The notes under the pieces: generated by a model | Databases searched by the model: none | Seen by the model: the letters and a program-made list of their open reading frames with translations, nothing else | Told to the model about the DNA's origin: nothing | Shown here: positions 42,857 to 51,698 of the stretch, piece after piece | Layout of the letters: each line of letters begins with the position of its first letter | Position numbering within the stretch: position 1 is the stretch's first letter | Made by a program: the position numbers and the translations under genes | DNA from: Phycisphaera sp. | GTDB taxonomy: Bacteria; Planctomycetota; Phycisphaerae; Phycisphaerales; Phycisphaeraceae | Direction of reading: 5' to 3' | NCBI GenBank assembly: GCA_016125215.1 | Contig: WGMF01000011.1 | Span: forward strand, 30,382 to 94,381 | Length of the DNA: 64,000 nt

Positions 42857-44782
42857 ATGCCCTCCAAACCAGACGATCACGACGCGATCAACCCCCTCGG
42901 CCTCGATTCCCACACCACCGCACAGGCCCTCGCCGCAGCCGGTCACGCCACGACCGAGAGCGAGTTTTTTAATGCCGTGCCCACCGGCTACCGACGCGGG
43001 CGGCACAAATTCGTCGCGGTGTTCGGCACCGTCATGTCCGGCCTGGGCAAGGGCATCTTCTCCAGTTCGCTCGCCAAGCTCCTCAAAGACAAGGGCCTCA
43101 GGGTCGCCCCGATCAAGATGGAGGGCTACCTCAACATCGACTCGGGCACGCTCAACCCCTTCCGCCACGGCGAGGTCTTCGTGCTCGACGACGGCCTCGA
43201 AACCGACATGGACCTGGGCACCTACGAGCGCATGCTCGACCAGGACCTGACGAAAGACAACTTCATCACCGCCGGCCAGGTCTTCATGCGTGTGCTCGAC
43301 CGCGAACGCCACGGCGGGTACCTCGGCCGCGACGTGCAGATGATCCCGCACGTCACCGGCGAAGTGAAAATGCAACTGCGCACGCTGGCCATGAAACAGG
43401 ACGCCGACGTGGTCTTCGTCGAGGTCGGCGGGACCGCGGGCGACTACGAGAACGGCTTCTACATCGAGGCGCTGCGCGAGCTGGCGTTTGAAGAAGGCGA
43501 AGGCTCGGTCTGCTTCGTCGGGCTGACCTACATCATCGAACCGCCCGCGCTGGGCGAGCAGAAATCCAAGGCCGCGCAGCTGGGCCTCAAGAAACTCATG
43601 GAAGCGGGCATCCAGCCGCACCTGATCGCCTGCCGCGCGCAGCATGTGGTGATGCCCAACGTGATGCAGAAGATCTCGATGTTCTCCAACGTCCCGCTCA
43701 AACGCGTCTTTTCGATGCACGACCGCTCGAGCATCTACACCATCCCCGAGTCGATGCGTGAGGCCGGCCTAGACCGAGAAGTGCTCACGATCCTCGACCT
43801 GCACGAGCGCGTCGACGCCGTCCACGAAGACCAGGCGCGCGAGAGCTGGCGGTCATTCATCCACAAGCTCACCAGCCCCCGACGCTTCAAGGCCCGCATC
43901 GGCGTCACCGGGAAATACACAGCCCTTCGCGATTCCTACGCCTCGATCGACAAAGCCCTCGAACACGCCTCCGCGCAGCTCTCTGCGGATGTCGAAGCCG
44001 TCTTCATCGACACGACCGAGTTCGACACGAATCAACCCACTAAAGTCGCCGCGGCGCTCAAGGGCTTCGACGCCGTCATCGTGCCGGGCGGGTTCGGCGT
44101 GCGCGGCACCGAGGGCAAGATCGCCGTCGTGCAATACTGTCGCGAGCACGGCCTGCCCTACCTGGGGATCTGCCTCGGGTTCCAGATGGCCGTCATCGAA
44201 TACGCCCGCAACGTCTGCAAGCTCGAAAACGCGGGGTCGACCGAGTTCTCCCCACGCACGCCCCACCCCGTGATCGACATCCTCCCCGAACAGAAAAAAA
44301 TCGAGGGCCTCGGGGGTAACATGCGCTTAGGTGGCAAGGACATGCTCGTGAAGCCCGACACGCTCGCGGCGTTCCTCTTCCAGAACCGAGCCGGCTCGTC
44401 CCCGAGCCGGAAACCCGCGGAGGTCCAGACCGCTGCCTCCGCCTTCACCGTCCGCCAGCGCTTCCGCCACCGTTACGAGGTCGACCCGCGTTACATCGAG
44501 ACCCTCGAAAAGCACGGCCTGGTCTTCTCCGGCTTCCACCCGCACCAGCCGATCATGCAGGTGCTCGAACTGCCGCAGGACGTTCACCCGTTCTTCATCG
44601 GCGGGCAGTTCCACCCCGAACTCACGAGCAGGCCGCTCGCACCCAGCCCGATGTTCATGGGACTCGTCGCCGCCGCCATCCGTCACGCCCACCCCGACGT
44701 GCCGCCCTTTCAGGTGAGCGAACGCTGGCTGAGGTCCGCCGATAAAGCCGATGCCAAAGCCCACGCCGGCTCATCCGCTTAA
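42857..44782 (+). CDS. pyrG: CTP synthase, divergent long form
   Basis: CTP synthase makes CTP from UTP, ATP and glutamine. This protein has 641 residues against about 545 in E. coli. An N-terminal extension of about 50 residues precedes the synthetase P-loop GTVMSGLGKG (near 57). HGEVFVLDDGLETDMDLG follows as in the family. The glutaminase domain has the nucleophile in GICLGFQ (near Cys438) and the His/Glu pair in QFHPELTSRP (near 585). It differs from the usual wording at KMEGYLNIDSGT, where most enzymes have K-L-D-P-Y. The final 30 or so residues form another extension. The upstream 183 bp contain no clear promoter. A hairpin with a T tract follows at 44826-44855. Confidence 0.9.
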   Translation: MPSKPDDHDAINPLGLDSHTTAQALAAAGHATTESEFFNAVPTGYRRGRHKFVAVFGTVMSGLGKGIFSSSLAKLLKDKGLRVAPIKMEGYLNIDSGTLNPFRHGEVFVLDDGLETDMDLGTYERMLDQDLTKDNFITAGQVFMRVLDRERHGGYLGRDVQMIPHVTGEVKMQLRTLAMKQDADVVFVEVGGTAGDYENGFYIEALRELAFEEGEGSVCFVGLTYIIEPPALGEQKSKAAQLGLKKLMEAGIQPHLIACRAQHVVMPNVMQKISMFSNVPLKRVFSMHDRSSIYTIPESMREAGLDREVLTILDLHERVDAVHEDQARESWRSFIHKLTSPRRFKARIGVTGKYTALRDSYASIDKALEHASAQLSADVEAVFIDTTEFDTNQPTKVAAALKGFDAVIVPGGFGVRGTEGKIAVVQYCREHGLPYLGICLGFQMAVIEYARNVCKLENAGSTEFSPRTPHPVIDILPEQKKIEGLGGNMRLGGKDMLVKPDTLAAFLFQNRAGSSPSRKPAEVQTAASAFTVRQRFRHRYEVDPRYIETLEKHGLVFSGFHPHQPIMQVLELPQDVHPFFIGGQFHPELTSRPLAPSPMFMGLVAAAIRHAHPDVPPFQVSERWLRSADKADAKAHAGSSA

Positions 44783-44825
44783 CGCCCGCCCCGCGTTTGG
44801 CCGACTACACATCTTCCCGTATCAT

Positions 44826-44855
44826 CCCCGTGACGAATCACCGTCAGGGGTTTTT
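44826..44855 (+). terminator. Hairpin with T tract between pyrG and the DUF481 gene
   Basis: CCCC (44826-44829) and TGACG (44831-44835) pair with CGTCA (44842-44846) and GGGG (44847-44850), with one bulged G; TTTTT follows at 44851-44855. It looks like an intrinsic terminator for pyrG. It ends only 3 nt before the next gene's ATG and its GGGG arm is that gene's only Shine-Dalgarno candidate. Confidence 0.65.
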
Positions 44856-44858
44856 ATC

Positions 44859-45806
44859 ATGCGTCACGCCTTCCCGATTGTCATCGCGCTCTCGCTCGCA
44901 TGCACCGCAATCGCCTTCGCCGACGAGGTCAAGCTCTCCAACGGCGACGTGCTCACGGGCACTATCGTCGAAACCACCGACGCCGGCGTCGTGCTCGACC
45001 ACCCCGCCCTGGGGAAGATCACCATCCCCAAAGAACAACTCGCTACGCCGCCCGCCGCGCCGGAGGCACCCGCCGATCAACCCCCCGCGCCTGCGGTCCC
45101 CGAAACGCCACCCGCACCGCCCGAACAAACCTCCGCCATCAAGGTCTTCTTCGCCGGTTGGAACGGCAAGCTCGAGATCGGCTTCTCCGGTTCGGACGGG
45201 GACTCGGATACCTTCAACCTGCGCTTGGCCGGCGAATTGAAACGCGAAAACGACGAGACCCGCCTAAAGCTCGACACCGCCTACTTCCTTTCAACATCCT
45301 CCGGCACGCAGACCGAAAACAAGTTCACCGCCGGCGTTCGCCACGACTGGCTCATACCCGACAGCCCGTGGTTCTTCTTCGCAGAGGGCCGCGTCGATAT
45401 CGACAACTTCGCGGGTTACGACTGGCGGCTCTCCGGCGCGGTCGGCCCCGGGTACCAGTTCGTCAAAAATGAAAAATACGAACTCCTCGGCCGCATCGGT
45501 CTGGGTGCCTACAAGGAGTTCGGCTCAAACGACAACAAAATCCACCCCGAACTCGTGGCCGGACTCGAGGGCCTGTGGAACATCTCCGCCAACCAGAAGA
45601 TCACCGGCTCCATCGAAGTCCGCCCCGCGCTGGACGAGCTGAGCAAGGTCCGCATCGTCAGCAAGGTCGAATACTCGCTCAAACTCCCCGAGTGGGACAA
45701 CACCTCGCTCAAGCTCGGCGTCGAGGATGAATACGAGACCAAGCCCTCCGCCGGCTCGTCGCGCAACGACGTCAAATATTACGGCGCACTCGTTTACGAG
45801 TTTTAA
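44859..45806 (+). CDS. DUF481-family outer-membrane protein
   Basis: The protein has 315 residues. A signal peptide ends near ACTAIAFA. A short N-terminal beta segment (DEVKLSNGDVLTGTIVET) is followed by a Pro/Ala-rich linker (about 65-95). The remaining 220 residues show alternating beta strands, including WNGKLEIGFSGSDGDSD, RHDWLIPDSPWFFFAEGRVD and the C-terminal YYGALVYEF. This matches DUF481 (salt-induced outer-membrane protein YdiY-like), with a C-terminal Phe. A barrel in the outer membrane is expected; the substrate is unknown. ATG 44859 was chosen from the signal peptide. Confidence 0.88.
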   Translation: MRHAFPIVIALSLACTAIAFADEVKLSNGDVLTGTIVETTDAGVVLDHPALGKITIPKEQLATPPAAPEAPADQPPAPAVPETPPAPPEQTSAIKVFFAGWNGKLEIGFSGSDGDSDTFNLRLAGELKRENDETRLKLDTAYFLSTSSGTQTENKFTAGVRHDWLIPDSPWFFFAEGRVDIDNFAGYDWRLSGAVGPGYQFVKNEKYELLGRIGLGAYKEFGSNDNKIHPELVAGLEGLWNISANQKITGSIEVRPALDELSKVRIVSKVEYSLKLPEWDNTSLKLGVEDEYETKPSAGSSRNDVKYYGALVYEF

Positions 45807-45849
45807 TCCACCCACCCCGATCACACGACATACTCGCCACCTTGCAATG

Positions 45850-45880
45850 CCCGCCGCCTTCAGCGGCGGGATTTCTTCTC
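45850..45880 (+). terminator. Rho-independent terminator of the DUF481 gene
   Basis: Perfect arms CCCGCCGC (45850-45857) and GCGGCGGG (45863-45870) with loop CTTCA are followed by the T-rich stretch ATTTCTTCTC. It lies 43 bp after the stop. Confidence 0.8.
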
Positions 45881-45916
45881 CCCTGAAACTCAAAACCTCT
45901 CCCGCCCCCCTCGCCC

Positions 45917-46795
45917 TCACGCCCCTACAAACGCCCGCCACCACGACTCGCAACGCGCCGCCTCCCCCAATCCATCGTGCAACACCACGCGGTAGCGCAG
46001 CGTCATCGCCTCACCCGCCTTGAGCGACATCGGCTCGTGCATGAGCAGCGCCGGTTCGAGGAAACCCATCCCCTGCGACCACACGTACCACGGCGAGGGG
46101 TGACGCGGGTTGGTTGGGTGGTCGAGCATCGTGACGCCGGCAAAAAGATCGAAGTGCCCGTCGGATTTCCCCGACAGGTCCGCCCAACGGGCGCGTTGCG
46201 TGTGCATCGTCTTGTCGCCGATCCGTCCCTCGCTGTCGATCGCTTTGTAATTCACCAGCGTCCTTGCCATGCGGCAGTTCAGCCCCGCGTAACCGCCCCA
46301 CGGGGTCTTGTCGTCGCACGGCGTGCGATCGAAAGTCACGTCCGTCACCGCGGTGAAACCCAGGATCCAGTCGATCGTGTAACTCTCATCACCCGCAGGA
46401 TCGATGCGCACCGCGCGAGACTCGCGCAGGATGACCTCGCCGTCCTTCGGATGATAAACAAGATTGAACCGCACCACGGCGGCGTCACCATCAAAGGCCA
46501 CCGTCTCCGGCCCGTCACGGCGCGTGACGCCCTCGCTCTTGAGTTGCTTGTCCTCTTCCCAGTAGTTGACGCCGTTGAGATACTTCCACGTGAACCAGTG
46601 GGCGCGGTGCCAGGGGTGGTCACTGGGGCGGAAGCCGGTGAGGTCGATCCCCGACGGGCTGCGCAACGGGTGGATGTAGGGCTTGGCTTCGTCCTGAGTA
46701 AAGACGAAGGACGCCAGCGTGGTGTGCCCGCGGCCGAGCGTAAGACTCTGCCCGGGGCGGTAGTGCCAGTGGTGTGAGTGCGTGCTGCAGCTCAT
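45917..46795 (-). CDS. PmoA-like family protein (PF14100/DUF6807 type)
   Basis: This is a 292-residue protein without signal peptide. Family features are HPWHRAHWFTWKYLNGVNYW near the first quarter and PWGGYAGLNCRMAR past the middle, with a C-terminal Trp-rich end. The family is annotated PmoA by historical error and has no link to methane oxidation. Its members are planctomycete and Bacteroidetes proteins found with sugar-catabolic oxidoreductases. The gene overlaps the upstream oxidoreductase stop by 4 bp (ATGA), so it is the last gene of a coupled pair. The chemical role is unknown. The ATG at 46795 was chosen over 46840 because of this overlap. Confidence 0.85.
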   Translation of the reverse strand: MSCSTHSHHWHYRPGQSLTLGRGHTTLASFVFTQDEAKPYIHPLRSPSGIDLTGFRPSDHPWHRAHWFTWKYLNGVNYWEEDKQLKSEGVTRRDGPETVAFDGDAAVVRFNLVYHPKDGEVILRESRAVRIDPAGDESYTIDWILGFTAVTDVTFDRTPCDDKTPWGGYAGLNCRMARTLVNYKAIDSEGRIGDKTMHTQRARWADLSGKSDGHFDLFAGVTMLDHPTNPRHPSPWYVWSQGMGFLEPALLMHEPMSLKAGEAMTLRYRVVLHDGLGEAARCESWWRAFVGA

Positions 46796-47871
46796 GTGGA
46801 CTTGGCCTTGAATCGTCTTTGGAGTTCTTCGACGGGCCACTCGTGGTATTTGAGCAGCTCATCCGAGAAGGGCAGGTCGACGCGGTCGCCCACGACGGCG
46901 CTGAGATAGGCCGCGAGGTTGAGCTCGGACGAGCCGTAGGTATTGGGCAATCCCAGCCGTGCGACGGGGCCGCCCTCGATCCAGCGGATCAGATCGTTGA
47001 GCATCAGAATCTGGTCGCCGGGGAATCGGTTGCTTTCGGGTTGTTTTTCCCGGGTACGACCCGAGGGCGTGTCGATGACCAGCTCGCCCTCGCCGACGAT
47101 GTTGATCACGCCCTCGCCGCCGATGAGTTTCATGGTGTAGGGTTTGGCGGCGTTGGGCTTGTGTCCCGCGTCGACCAGGCCATACCCGGTGTCCTTGAAC
47201 TTGAAATATGCGACGCCAAAGTCCTCCATTGCGTGGCCGAACGCCCTCGTGTCGCGCACACGGAACTGGCCGAGCACCCACTCGACCGGGTCGTCGTTGT
47301 GGAAGAAGCGGAACATGTCGAGCCAGTGGCTGCCCCACTCGGAGAGGTCCCAATCGGGGATGCCGGCGATGCACATCGCCCTCTGGCCGACCGTGCCGTT
47401 GTTGTAAAGCTCGCGCGCCCGTTCAAACGTCGGGTTCATCCGCCGTTGGTGGCAGATCACGAGCTTGCAGCCGGTCTTCTCGCACACCGCCTTGACCGCC
47501 GCGAGGTCGGCCGGCGACGAAACGAAGGGCTTTTCGCACAGGATCCCCCTGACCCCGGCGTTGGCGCAGGCCTCGATCATCTGCCGGTGCAGGCCGACGT
47601 AGGTGCAGATCGACACCAGGTCGGGCCTGACGGACTCTAACATCTTGTGAGTATCGTCAAAGCCCTGCGGGACTTCGAAGTGCCTGGTGTAGGCGGCCAG
47701 GTTCTCGGCGTTGATGTCGACGGCCGCGACGAGCCGGGTGGCCCCGACGCCCTTGTACATCTGGCCGTGCGTGTAACCGATGCGGAACCCGCCGGCGAGC
47801 TTGGAGGCCCCGCCGCGTTCGGGCTTGCCGCAGCCGATGACAGCCGCTTTGTAGGTTTGGGGTGTGGTCAT
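46792..47871 (-). CDS. Gfo/Idh/MocA-family NAD(P)-dependent oxidoreductase
   Basis: The protein has 359 residues. The N-terminal Rossmann domain reads YKAAVIGCGKPERGGASK, with a slightly unusual glycine loop. The typical GILCEKPFVSS motif supplies the catalytic Lys of the EKP triplet (near residue 138). The C-terminal alpha/beta substrate domain follows. Such enzymes oxidise or reduce sugars, inositols or sugar acids. It is coupled to the PmoA-like gene by a 4-bp overlap. The 250-bp space upstream, before the ThuA gene, is filled by a large palindromic element, so it may be transcribed separately from the two upstream genes. Confidence 0.93.
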   Translation of the reverse strand: MTTPQTYKAAVIGCGKPERGGASKLAGGFRIGYTHGQMYKGVGATRLVAAVDINAENLAAYTRHFEVPQGFDDTHKMLESVRPDLVSICTYVGLHRQMIEACANAGVRGILCEKPFVSSPADLAAVKAVCEKTGCKLVICHQRRMNPTFERARELYNNGTVGQRAMCIAGIPDWDLSEWGSHWLDMFRFFHNDDPVEWVLGQFRVRDTRAFGHAMEDFGVAYFKFKDTGYGLVDAGHKPNAAKPYTMKLIGGEGVINIVGEGELVIDTPSGRTREKQPESNRFPGDQILMLNDLIRWIEGGPVARLGLPNTYGSSELNLAAYLSAVVGDRVDLPFSDELLKYHEWPVEELQRRFKAKST

Positions 47872-47916
47872 GGTTTGGGGTGATCCTTTCGGGTGGGGGC
47901 GGTTGTGCGATCCGAA

Positions 47917-48083
47917 TCGCGGATATCACGCATGACGCAGATGGTGACAAGGCGAGATTGGCCACCGAGACACCGAGAGCGCCGAGGTGAAGGTTTTATC
48001 TGTTCTATTGTCTTTCTCGGTGTCCTCGGTGTCTCGGTGGTTCCTCCACGCCTTGGAATCTGCGTAATCTGTGCAATCTGCGG
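47917..48083. repeat. Nested palindromic element with 9-nt periodicity
   Basis: Inner arms CCACCGAGACACCGAG (47962-47977) and CTCGGTGTCTCGGTGG (48025-48040) are perfect reverse complements. Outer arms at 47917-47942 and 48058-48083 match at 19 of 26 positions. Each arm is itself a run of 9-mers (inner type CACCGAGAN, outer type NCGCAGATT). It lies between the ThuA and Gfo/Idh genes. A structurally similar element is at 58685-58871. Confidence 0.85.
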
Positions 48084-48121
48084 TTTCTGTGTCGTGAGCC
48101 GGCGTGTTCGGCGCGCATCAC

Positions 48122-48850
48122 TTACAATTGATTAGCTGCCCAGAGGCAGCCGTTGAGGAATGTCGTTTGAAAGCCTGTTGACGCGAGCGCTTCGGTATCG
48201 TGGCCGAGCACGGTGACGAACGATCTGCCGAGCGATTTGTTGTCGTTCACTGTCCAGAGCACCGGTTCATCACGGCCGGTGATCGGCGAGTGGGCGGTGG
48301 CGAGGGTGTTGAGCGTGACGCCGCTGCCTTCTGTCGTACCCGGACCGGTTAAACCGTGCCACAGTTCGTCGCGTGTGTGGTGAAACAGGGGGGAAAGGCC
48401 GCGTGTGATCGGGTGCGACTTGCCCGGCTCGGTCATGGTGACGGGGAACTCGAATCGTGGCCCGTGGCCGGCCTTGTCGCGCCATCCGACGCCGATGAGC
48501 CTCCAGAATCTTTCGTGCCCCCGAAAGGCCGACGCCGCCGCGTGGTAGGCAACGAAGCCGCCGCCGGCCTGCACATAGTCGCACAACCCGTCGATCGCTT
48601 CCGGGGGCCAGGCTTTGCCTTTGACAATGTCGGTGAAGTTGCTGACCACAACGCGGTAGCGGGCGAAGTCGGGGTTGAAGCCTTGCCAATCTTCGTCGCT
48701 CGATTGTCCGTCGGGCGTGGTGAGCACATCGACATCAACCCCCCCCGAGCGCGTGAGGATGTCGCGCAGCACGGGCGTGGTCGAGCGCCAGTCGTGGTTG
48801 TTCTGGCCGTCGATGATGAGCGCACGGATTGTGGGCGTTGGGGTGGCCAA
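48122..48850 (-). CDS. ThuA domain protein
   Basis: This is a 242-residue protein of the ThuA family (PF06283), which has a class I glutamine-amidotransferase-like fold. Visible features are ALIIDGQNNHDW at the start, VVSNFTDIVKG, and the family block YVQAGGGFVAYHAAASAFRG near residue 95. HPITRGLSPLFHHTRDELWHG follows near 155. The biochemical role is unsettled; ThuA was named for trehalose/sucrose use in rhizobia, and planctomycetes use such genes in sugar-catabolic clusters. The start is a TTG at 48850, 3 bp after the upstream stop. There is no signal peptide, so it is probably cytosolic. Confidence 0.88.
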   Translation of the reverse strand: MATPTPTIRALIIDGQNNHDWRSTTPVLRDILTRSGGVDVDVLTTPDGQSSDEDWQGFNPDFARYRVVVSNFTDIVKGKAWPPEAIDGLCDYVQAGGGFVAYHAAASAFRGHERFWRLIGVGWRDKAGHGPRFEFPVTMTEPGKSHPITRGLSPLFHHTRDELWHGLTGPGTTEGSGVTLNTLATAHSPITGRDEPVLWTVNDNKSLGRSFVTVLGHDTEALASTGFQTTFLNGCLWAANQL

Positions 48851-48853
48851 GGG

Positions 48854-49696
48854 TCAGGCGCTCCACTTCCGCAGGCGTTCGGCACTGTTTTTGACGGCTT
48901 GTTCGCCGGCGATTTCGAGCGTGGTCGGGCCGTTGAAGCCGACGTTCTTGAGTTCCTTCACGATCGTCTCGATCCCGACGACGCCGTCGCCCAGCGGGAT
49001 CAGCCCCATGCCGCAGCCGAATTGTTTGCCGCGCTTGGGCTCCCATTCTTTGGGCATGTCTTTCCAGTGCACGTGCTTGATGCGCCGGCCGAAGGTCTTG
49101 ACGAATTGGAGCGGGTCGCCGCCGCCTAACCAACTGTTACCCGTGTCGAGGTTGACGCCGACCACGTCGTCGGCCGCGAGCGTGTCGAGGATGGCCCTCA
49201 TGCCCTCGACGGTGTCGGTGAGGATGCCGTGCGGTTCGAGGAGCAGCTCGACGCCCAGCTCGCGCGCCCAGAGGATCGGTTCGTGGAGTTTTTCGTGGAT
49301 GGCAAAGAGCATCCGGTCGCGTGAGAGGTTGTGGCCAAAGTCGGTCTTGGGGTCGCCCTCGGTGGTGATGACCTGTTTGATGCCCAGGAGGTGGGCCAGT
49401 CGGATGGCCTTGATGATCTGGTGCGTGCCGTACCGGTCGGGCGAGGGCGGGTCGAGGAGGTTGGCGTGGGCACAGACGGAGGTGAGCGTGAGCTTGTGAT
49501 CGGCCACCATCTTCTTGATGAGGCCCGGCCTGGATTCCAGCGAGAGCGATGCGGCAAACTGGTACTCGACGCCGAGCGTCGCGCCGTCGTGGTTGTCGGT
49601 GAGGTCGGCGTAATCAAAGCCCATCTCGCGGATGCGTTTGAACTGGTGCTGGATGTTGGTGAAGGGGTCGACGAGCGCGAAGCAACCGATGATCAT
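48854..49696 (-). CDS. Sugar phosphate isomerase/epimerase, xylose isomerase-like TIM barrel
   Basis: The protein has 280 residues from ATG 49696, with AAGGAAG about 8 nt upstream. The AP-endonuclease-2/xylose isomerase-like barrel is shown by IREMGFDYADLTDNHDGA near the start and by metal-ligand regions LLLEPHGIL, GVNLDTGNSWLGGGD and IKHVHWKDMP. The closing strand GFNGPTTLEIAGEQ carries the last Glu ligand. Relatives isomerise or epimerise keto- or inositol-type sugars. It is the first gene of the minus-strand run with ThuA, and lies opposite the divergent AraC regulator, which probably controls it. Confidence 0.9.
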   Translation of the reverse strand: MIIGCFALVDPFTNIQHQFKRIREMGFDYADLTDNHDGATLGVEYQFAASLSLESRPGLIKKMVADHKLTLTSVCAHANLLDPPSPDRYGTHQIIKAIRLAHLLGIKQVITTEGDPKTDFGHNLSRDRMLFAIHEKLHEPILWARELGVELLLEPHGILTDTVEGMRAILDTLAADDVVGVNLDTGNSWLGGGDPLQFVKTFGRRIKHVHWKDMPKEWEPKRGKQFGCGMGLIPLGDGVVGIETIVKELKNVGFNGPTTLEIAGEQAVKNSAERLRKWSA

Positions 49697-49805
49697 GGCG
49701 GGGCTTCCTTGTGATGGACCGGCGTGGCGGTGCGTGAGCCATGTTGATGGTGACACACCGTGGTCTGTGGTTTAGCCATTATTTTCCTTATGTTTCCCGG
49801 TTACA

Positions 49806-50687
49806 ATGGCTGCCGTGACACGTCGCATAGCCAAAATGACACCACGTGGACGCCGGTCGGCGACCGTTCCCGTCATCGCCGGCGCGCCGGCGACGTCCGG
49901 ACGCCTGCGGGATAAACAGCTCACCGGCGTCGGCCACGACCCCCGCAAAACCAGTCGGATCCACCACCGCTTCCAGATGTTCGGCGTCGGGCTTGTGCTG
50001 GGGGGTCACGGGACGTACCGCGTGGGGGACGGGCCCGTGCGCGAGATTGTGCCGCCCTGCGCGTTTGTGGTCTATCCCGGGCCGATCTTCGATTACGGGC
50101 CGGATGAAGGCACGACGTGGGAAGAACGTCATGTCTGCGTGGTCGGGCCGGGCGTGTCACGGTGGATCGAGGCGGGCTGGGTCTGGCGTGGCGATGAACC
50201 GCGACAGGTCGGCGACACGTCGGTTGCGGTCGCGCTGCACAACGAGCTGCTCACGTACCTGCGTCGGGGTCAACCCGGTGACAGCGACCGCGCGATGCTG
50301 ACCGCCGAACGTTTTCTGATGGAGTTGTATTACGCACAAAAGCGATCGCGGCACGGCTCGGCCCCCCACGCGTCGATCCACCGTGTGATCGAAGACCTGC
50401 GTACCCATCATTGCGATGCGCTCGACCTCCGCGCGATTGCCCGCCGTCATTCGATGAGTTACTCCCACCTCCGACAACAGGTCCGCCGACACACCGGGCT
50501 TCCGCCGGCGAAATACGTCACACGCCTGCGCTGCGACACCGCCGGCCGACTCCTGACCGACACCGACATGAGCGTCAAAGAAGTCGCCTCGCAGGTGGGC
50601 TTCACCGACGCCTTTACGTTCAGCAGAACATTCAAACGCCAGGTCGGTCACAGCCCCCTTCGCCACCGCCAACGCGCCCGGTTGTGA
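49806..50687 (+). CDS. AraC-family transcriptional regulator
   Basis: This is a 293-residue cytosolic regulator. An N-terminal cupin-like ligand-binding domain (about 40-130) includes FQMFGVGLVLGGHGTYRVGD and FVVYPGPIFDYGP. A C-terminal pair of helix-turn-helices follows, with LRAIARRHSMSYSHLRQQVR and VKEVASQVGFTDAFTFSRTF, ending in the usual GHSPLRHR. The gene is divergent from the sugar-isomerase/ThuA run across 109 bp and is the obvious candidate to control it in response to a sugar. No clear Shine-Dalgarno precedes ATG 49806, so an internal start is possible. Confidence 0.9.
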   Translation: MAAVTRRIAKMTPRGRRSATVPVIAGAPATSGRLRDKQLTGVGHDPRKTSRIHHRFQMFGVGLVLGGHGTYRVGDGPVREIVPPCAFVVYPGPIFDYGPDEGTTWEERHVCVVGPGVSRWIEAGWVWRGDEPRQVGDTSVAVALHNELLTYLRRGQPGDSDRAMLTAERFLMELYYAQKRSRHGSAPHASIHRVIEDLRTHHCDALDLRAIARRHSMSYSHLRQQVRRHTGLPPAKYVTRLRCDTAGRLLTDTDMSVKEVASQVGFTDAFTFSRTFKRQVGHSPLRHRQRARL

Positions 50688-50788
50688 GAACCCTTTAACA
50701 ATCTTTCTTACCGAGGGGGGCCGGGCCGCCGCGAAAACGTCTCATTTTCAAATCATTTCTCTGTCCAACCGGGCCTTGTCCGGGTAAC

Positions 50789-51676
50789 ATGCTCAGCGTC
50801 ATGCTGCTGGAAGTTCGGCACAACCTGCGCTACGACTACGCCGTGCCCGTCACGTTTGACCCGACGGTGCTTCGGCTCAAGCCACGCACCGACGCGACGC
50901 AGCGGCTCGTGGAGTTTCAGCTCACCATCGATCCGCTTCCGGGCGGGCAGAGCGAGTGCGTCGACGTGGACGGCAACGACACCGTCGAGATGTGGTTCAC
51001 GGGCAAACACAGGTCGCTCGAGTTCAACATCCACAGCGTGGTCGAGACGTTCCGCGTCAACCCGTACGACTTCATGGTCTCGACCAACGGCGCGACACTG
51101 CCGATGGCGTACGACCAGCCCTTCCTCGTGGCGCTGGCGGTCTATCGCATCCGCGAATCACCCAGCGATGAAGTCGACGCGCTGGCGCAGGAGATCGTGA
51201 CGGCGAACGATCACCAGACGCTGCCGACGCTCACGGCGCTGTGCCAGGCGTTGTATGAACGGGTGACCAACGACCTTCGGTCGATGGGCGACCCGATGAC
51301 CCCATCCCAGACGCTTCAACTCGGTCAGGGGGCCTGCCGTGACAAGGCGGTGCTCTTCATGGACGCCTGCCGGACGATGGGGTTGGCGGCTCGGTTTGTT
51401 TCGGGCTACGTCCACTCGCCCCCGCAAGAGACGCCGACGGGTGTGATCGATCACGCGCAATACCTCCACGCCTGGGCGGAGGTCTATATCCCCGGCGGTG
51501 GCTGGCGTGGGTACGACCCGACCAATGGCCTGGCGGTCGCGGACCACCACGTCGCCGTCGCCGCCGCGCCTTACCCCTTCCTCGCCGGCACGACGCACGG
51601 CGTGTTCCGCGGCACCGATGGCTCGTCCACGCTCACGTCCACCGTGCAGGTCGACGCGGTCCGGTCGATGGTGTAA
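50789..51676 (+). CDS. Transglutaminase-like protein with bacterial N-terminal domain
   Basis: The protein has 295 residues. An N-terminal bacterial transglutaminase-associated domain (about 5-85) starts LEVRHNLRYDYAVPV. The core domain has the catalytic Cys in LGQGACRDKAVLFMDACR (near 186), His in HAWAEVYIPGGGW (near 227) and Asp in YDPTNG (near 243), so the Cys-His-Asp triad is complete. Such proteins are thought to act as cysteine proteases or amide-bond enzymes; substrates are unknown. There is no signal peptide. ATG 50789 and ATG 50801 are both plausible. The SixA gene follows 22 bp later. Confidence 0.9.
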   Translation: MLSVMLLEVRHNLRYDYAVPVTFDPTVLRLKPRTDATQRLVEFQLTIDPLPGGQSECVDVDGNDTVEMWFTGKHRSLEFNIHSVVETFRVNPYDFMVSTNGATLPMAYDQPFLVALAVYRIRESPSDEVDALAQEIVTANDHQTLPTLTALCQALYERVTNDLRSMGDPMTPSQTLQLGQGACRDKAVLFMDACRTMGLAARFVSGYVHSPPQETPTGVIDHAQYLHAWAEVYIPGGGWRGYDPTNGLAVADHHVAVAAAPYPFLAGTTHGVFRGTDGSSTLTSTVQVDAVRSMV

Positions 51677-51698
51677 CCGGGCTTGGGATGGAGTCATC

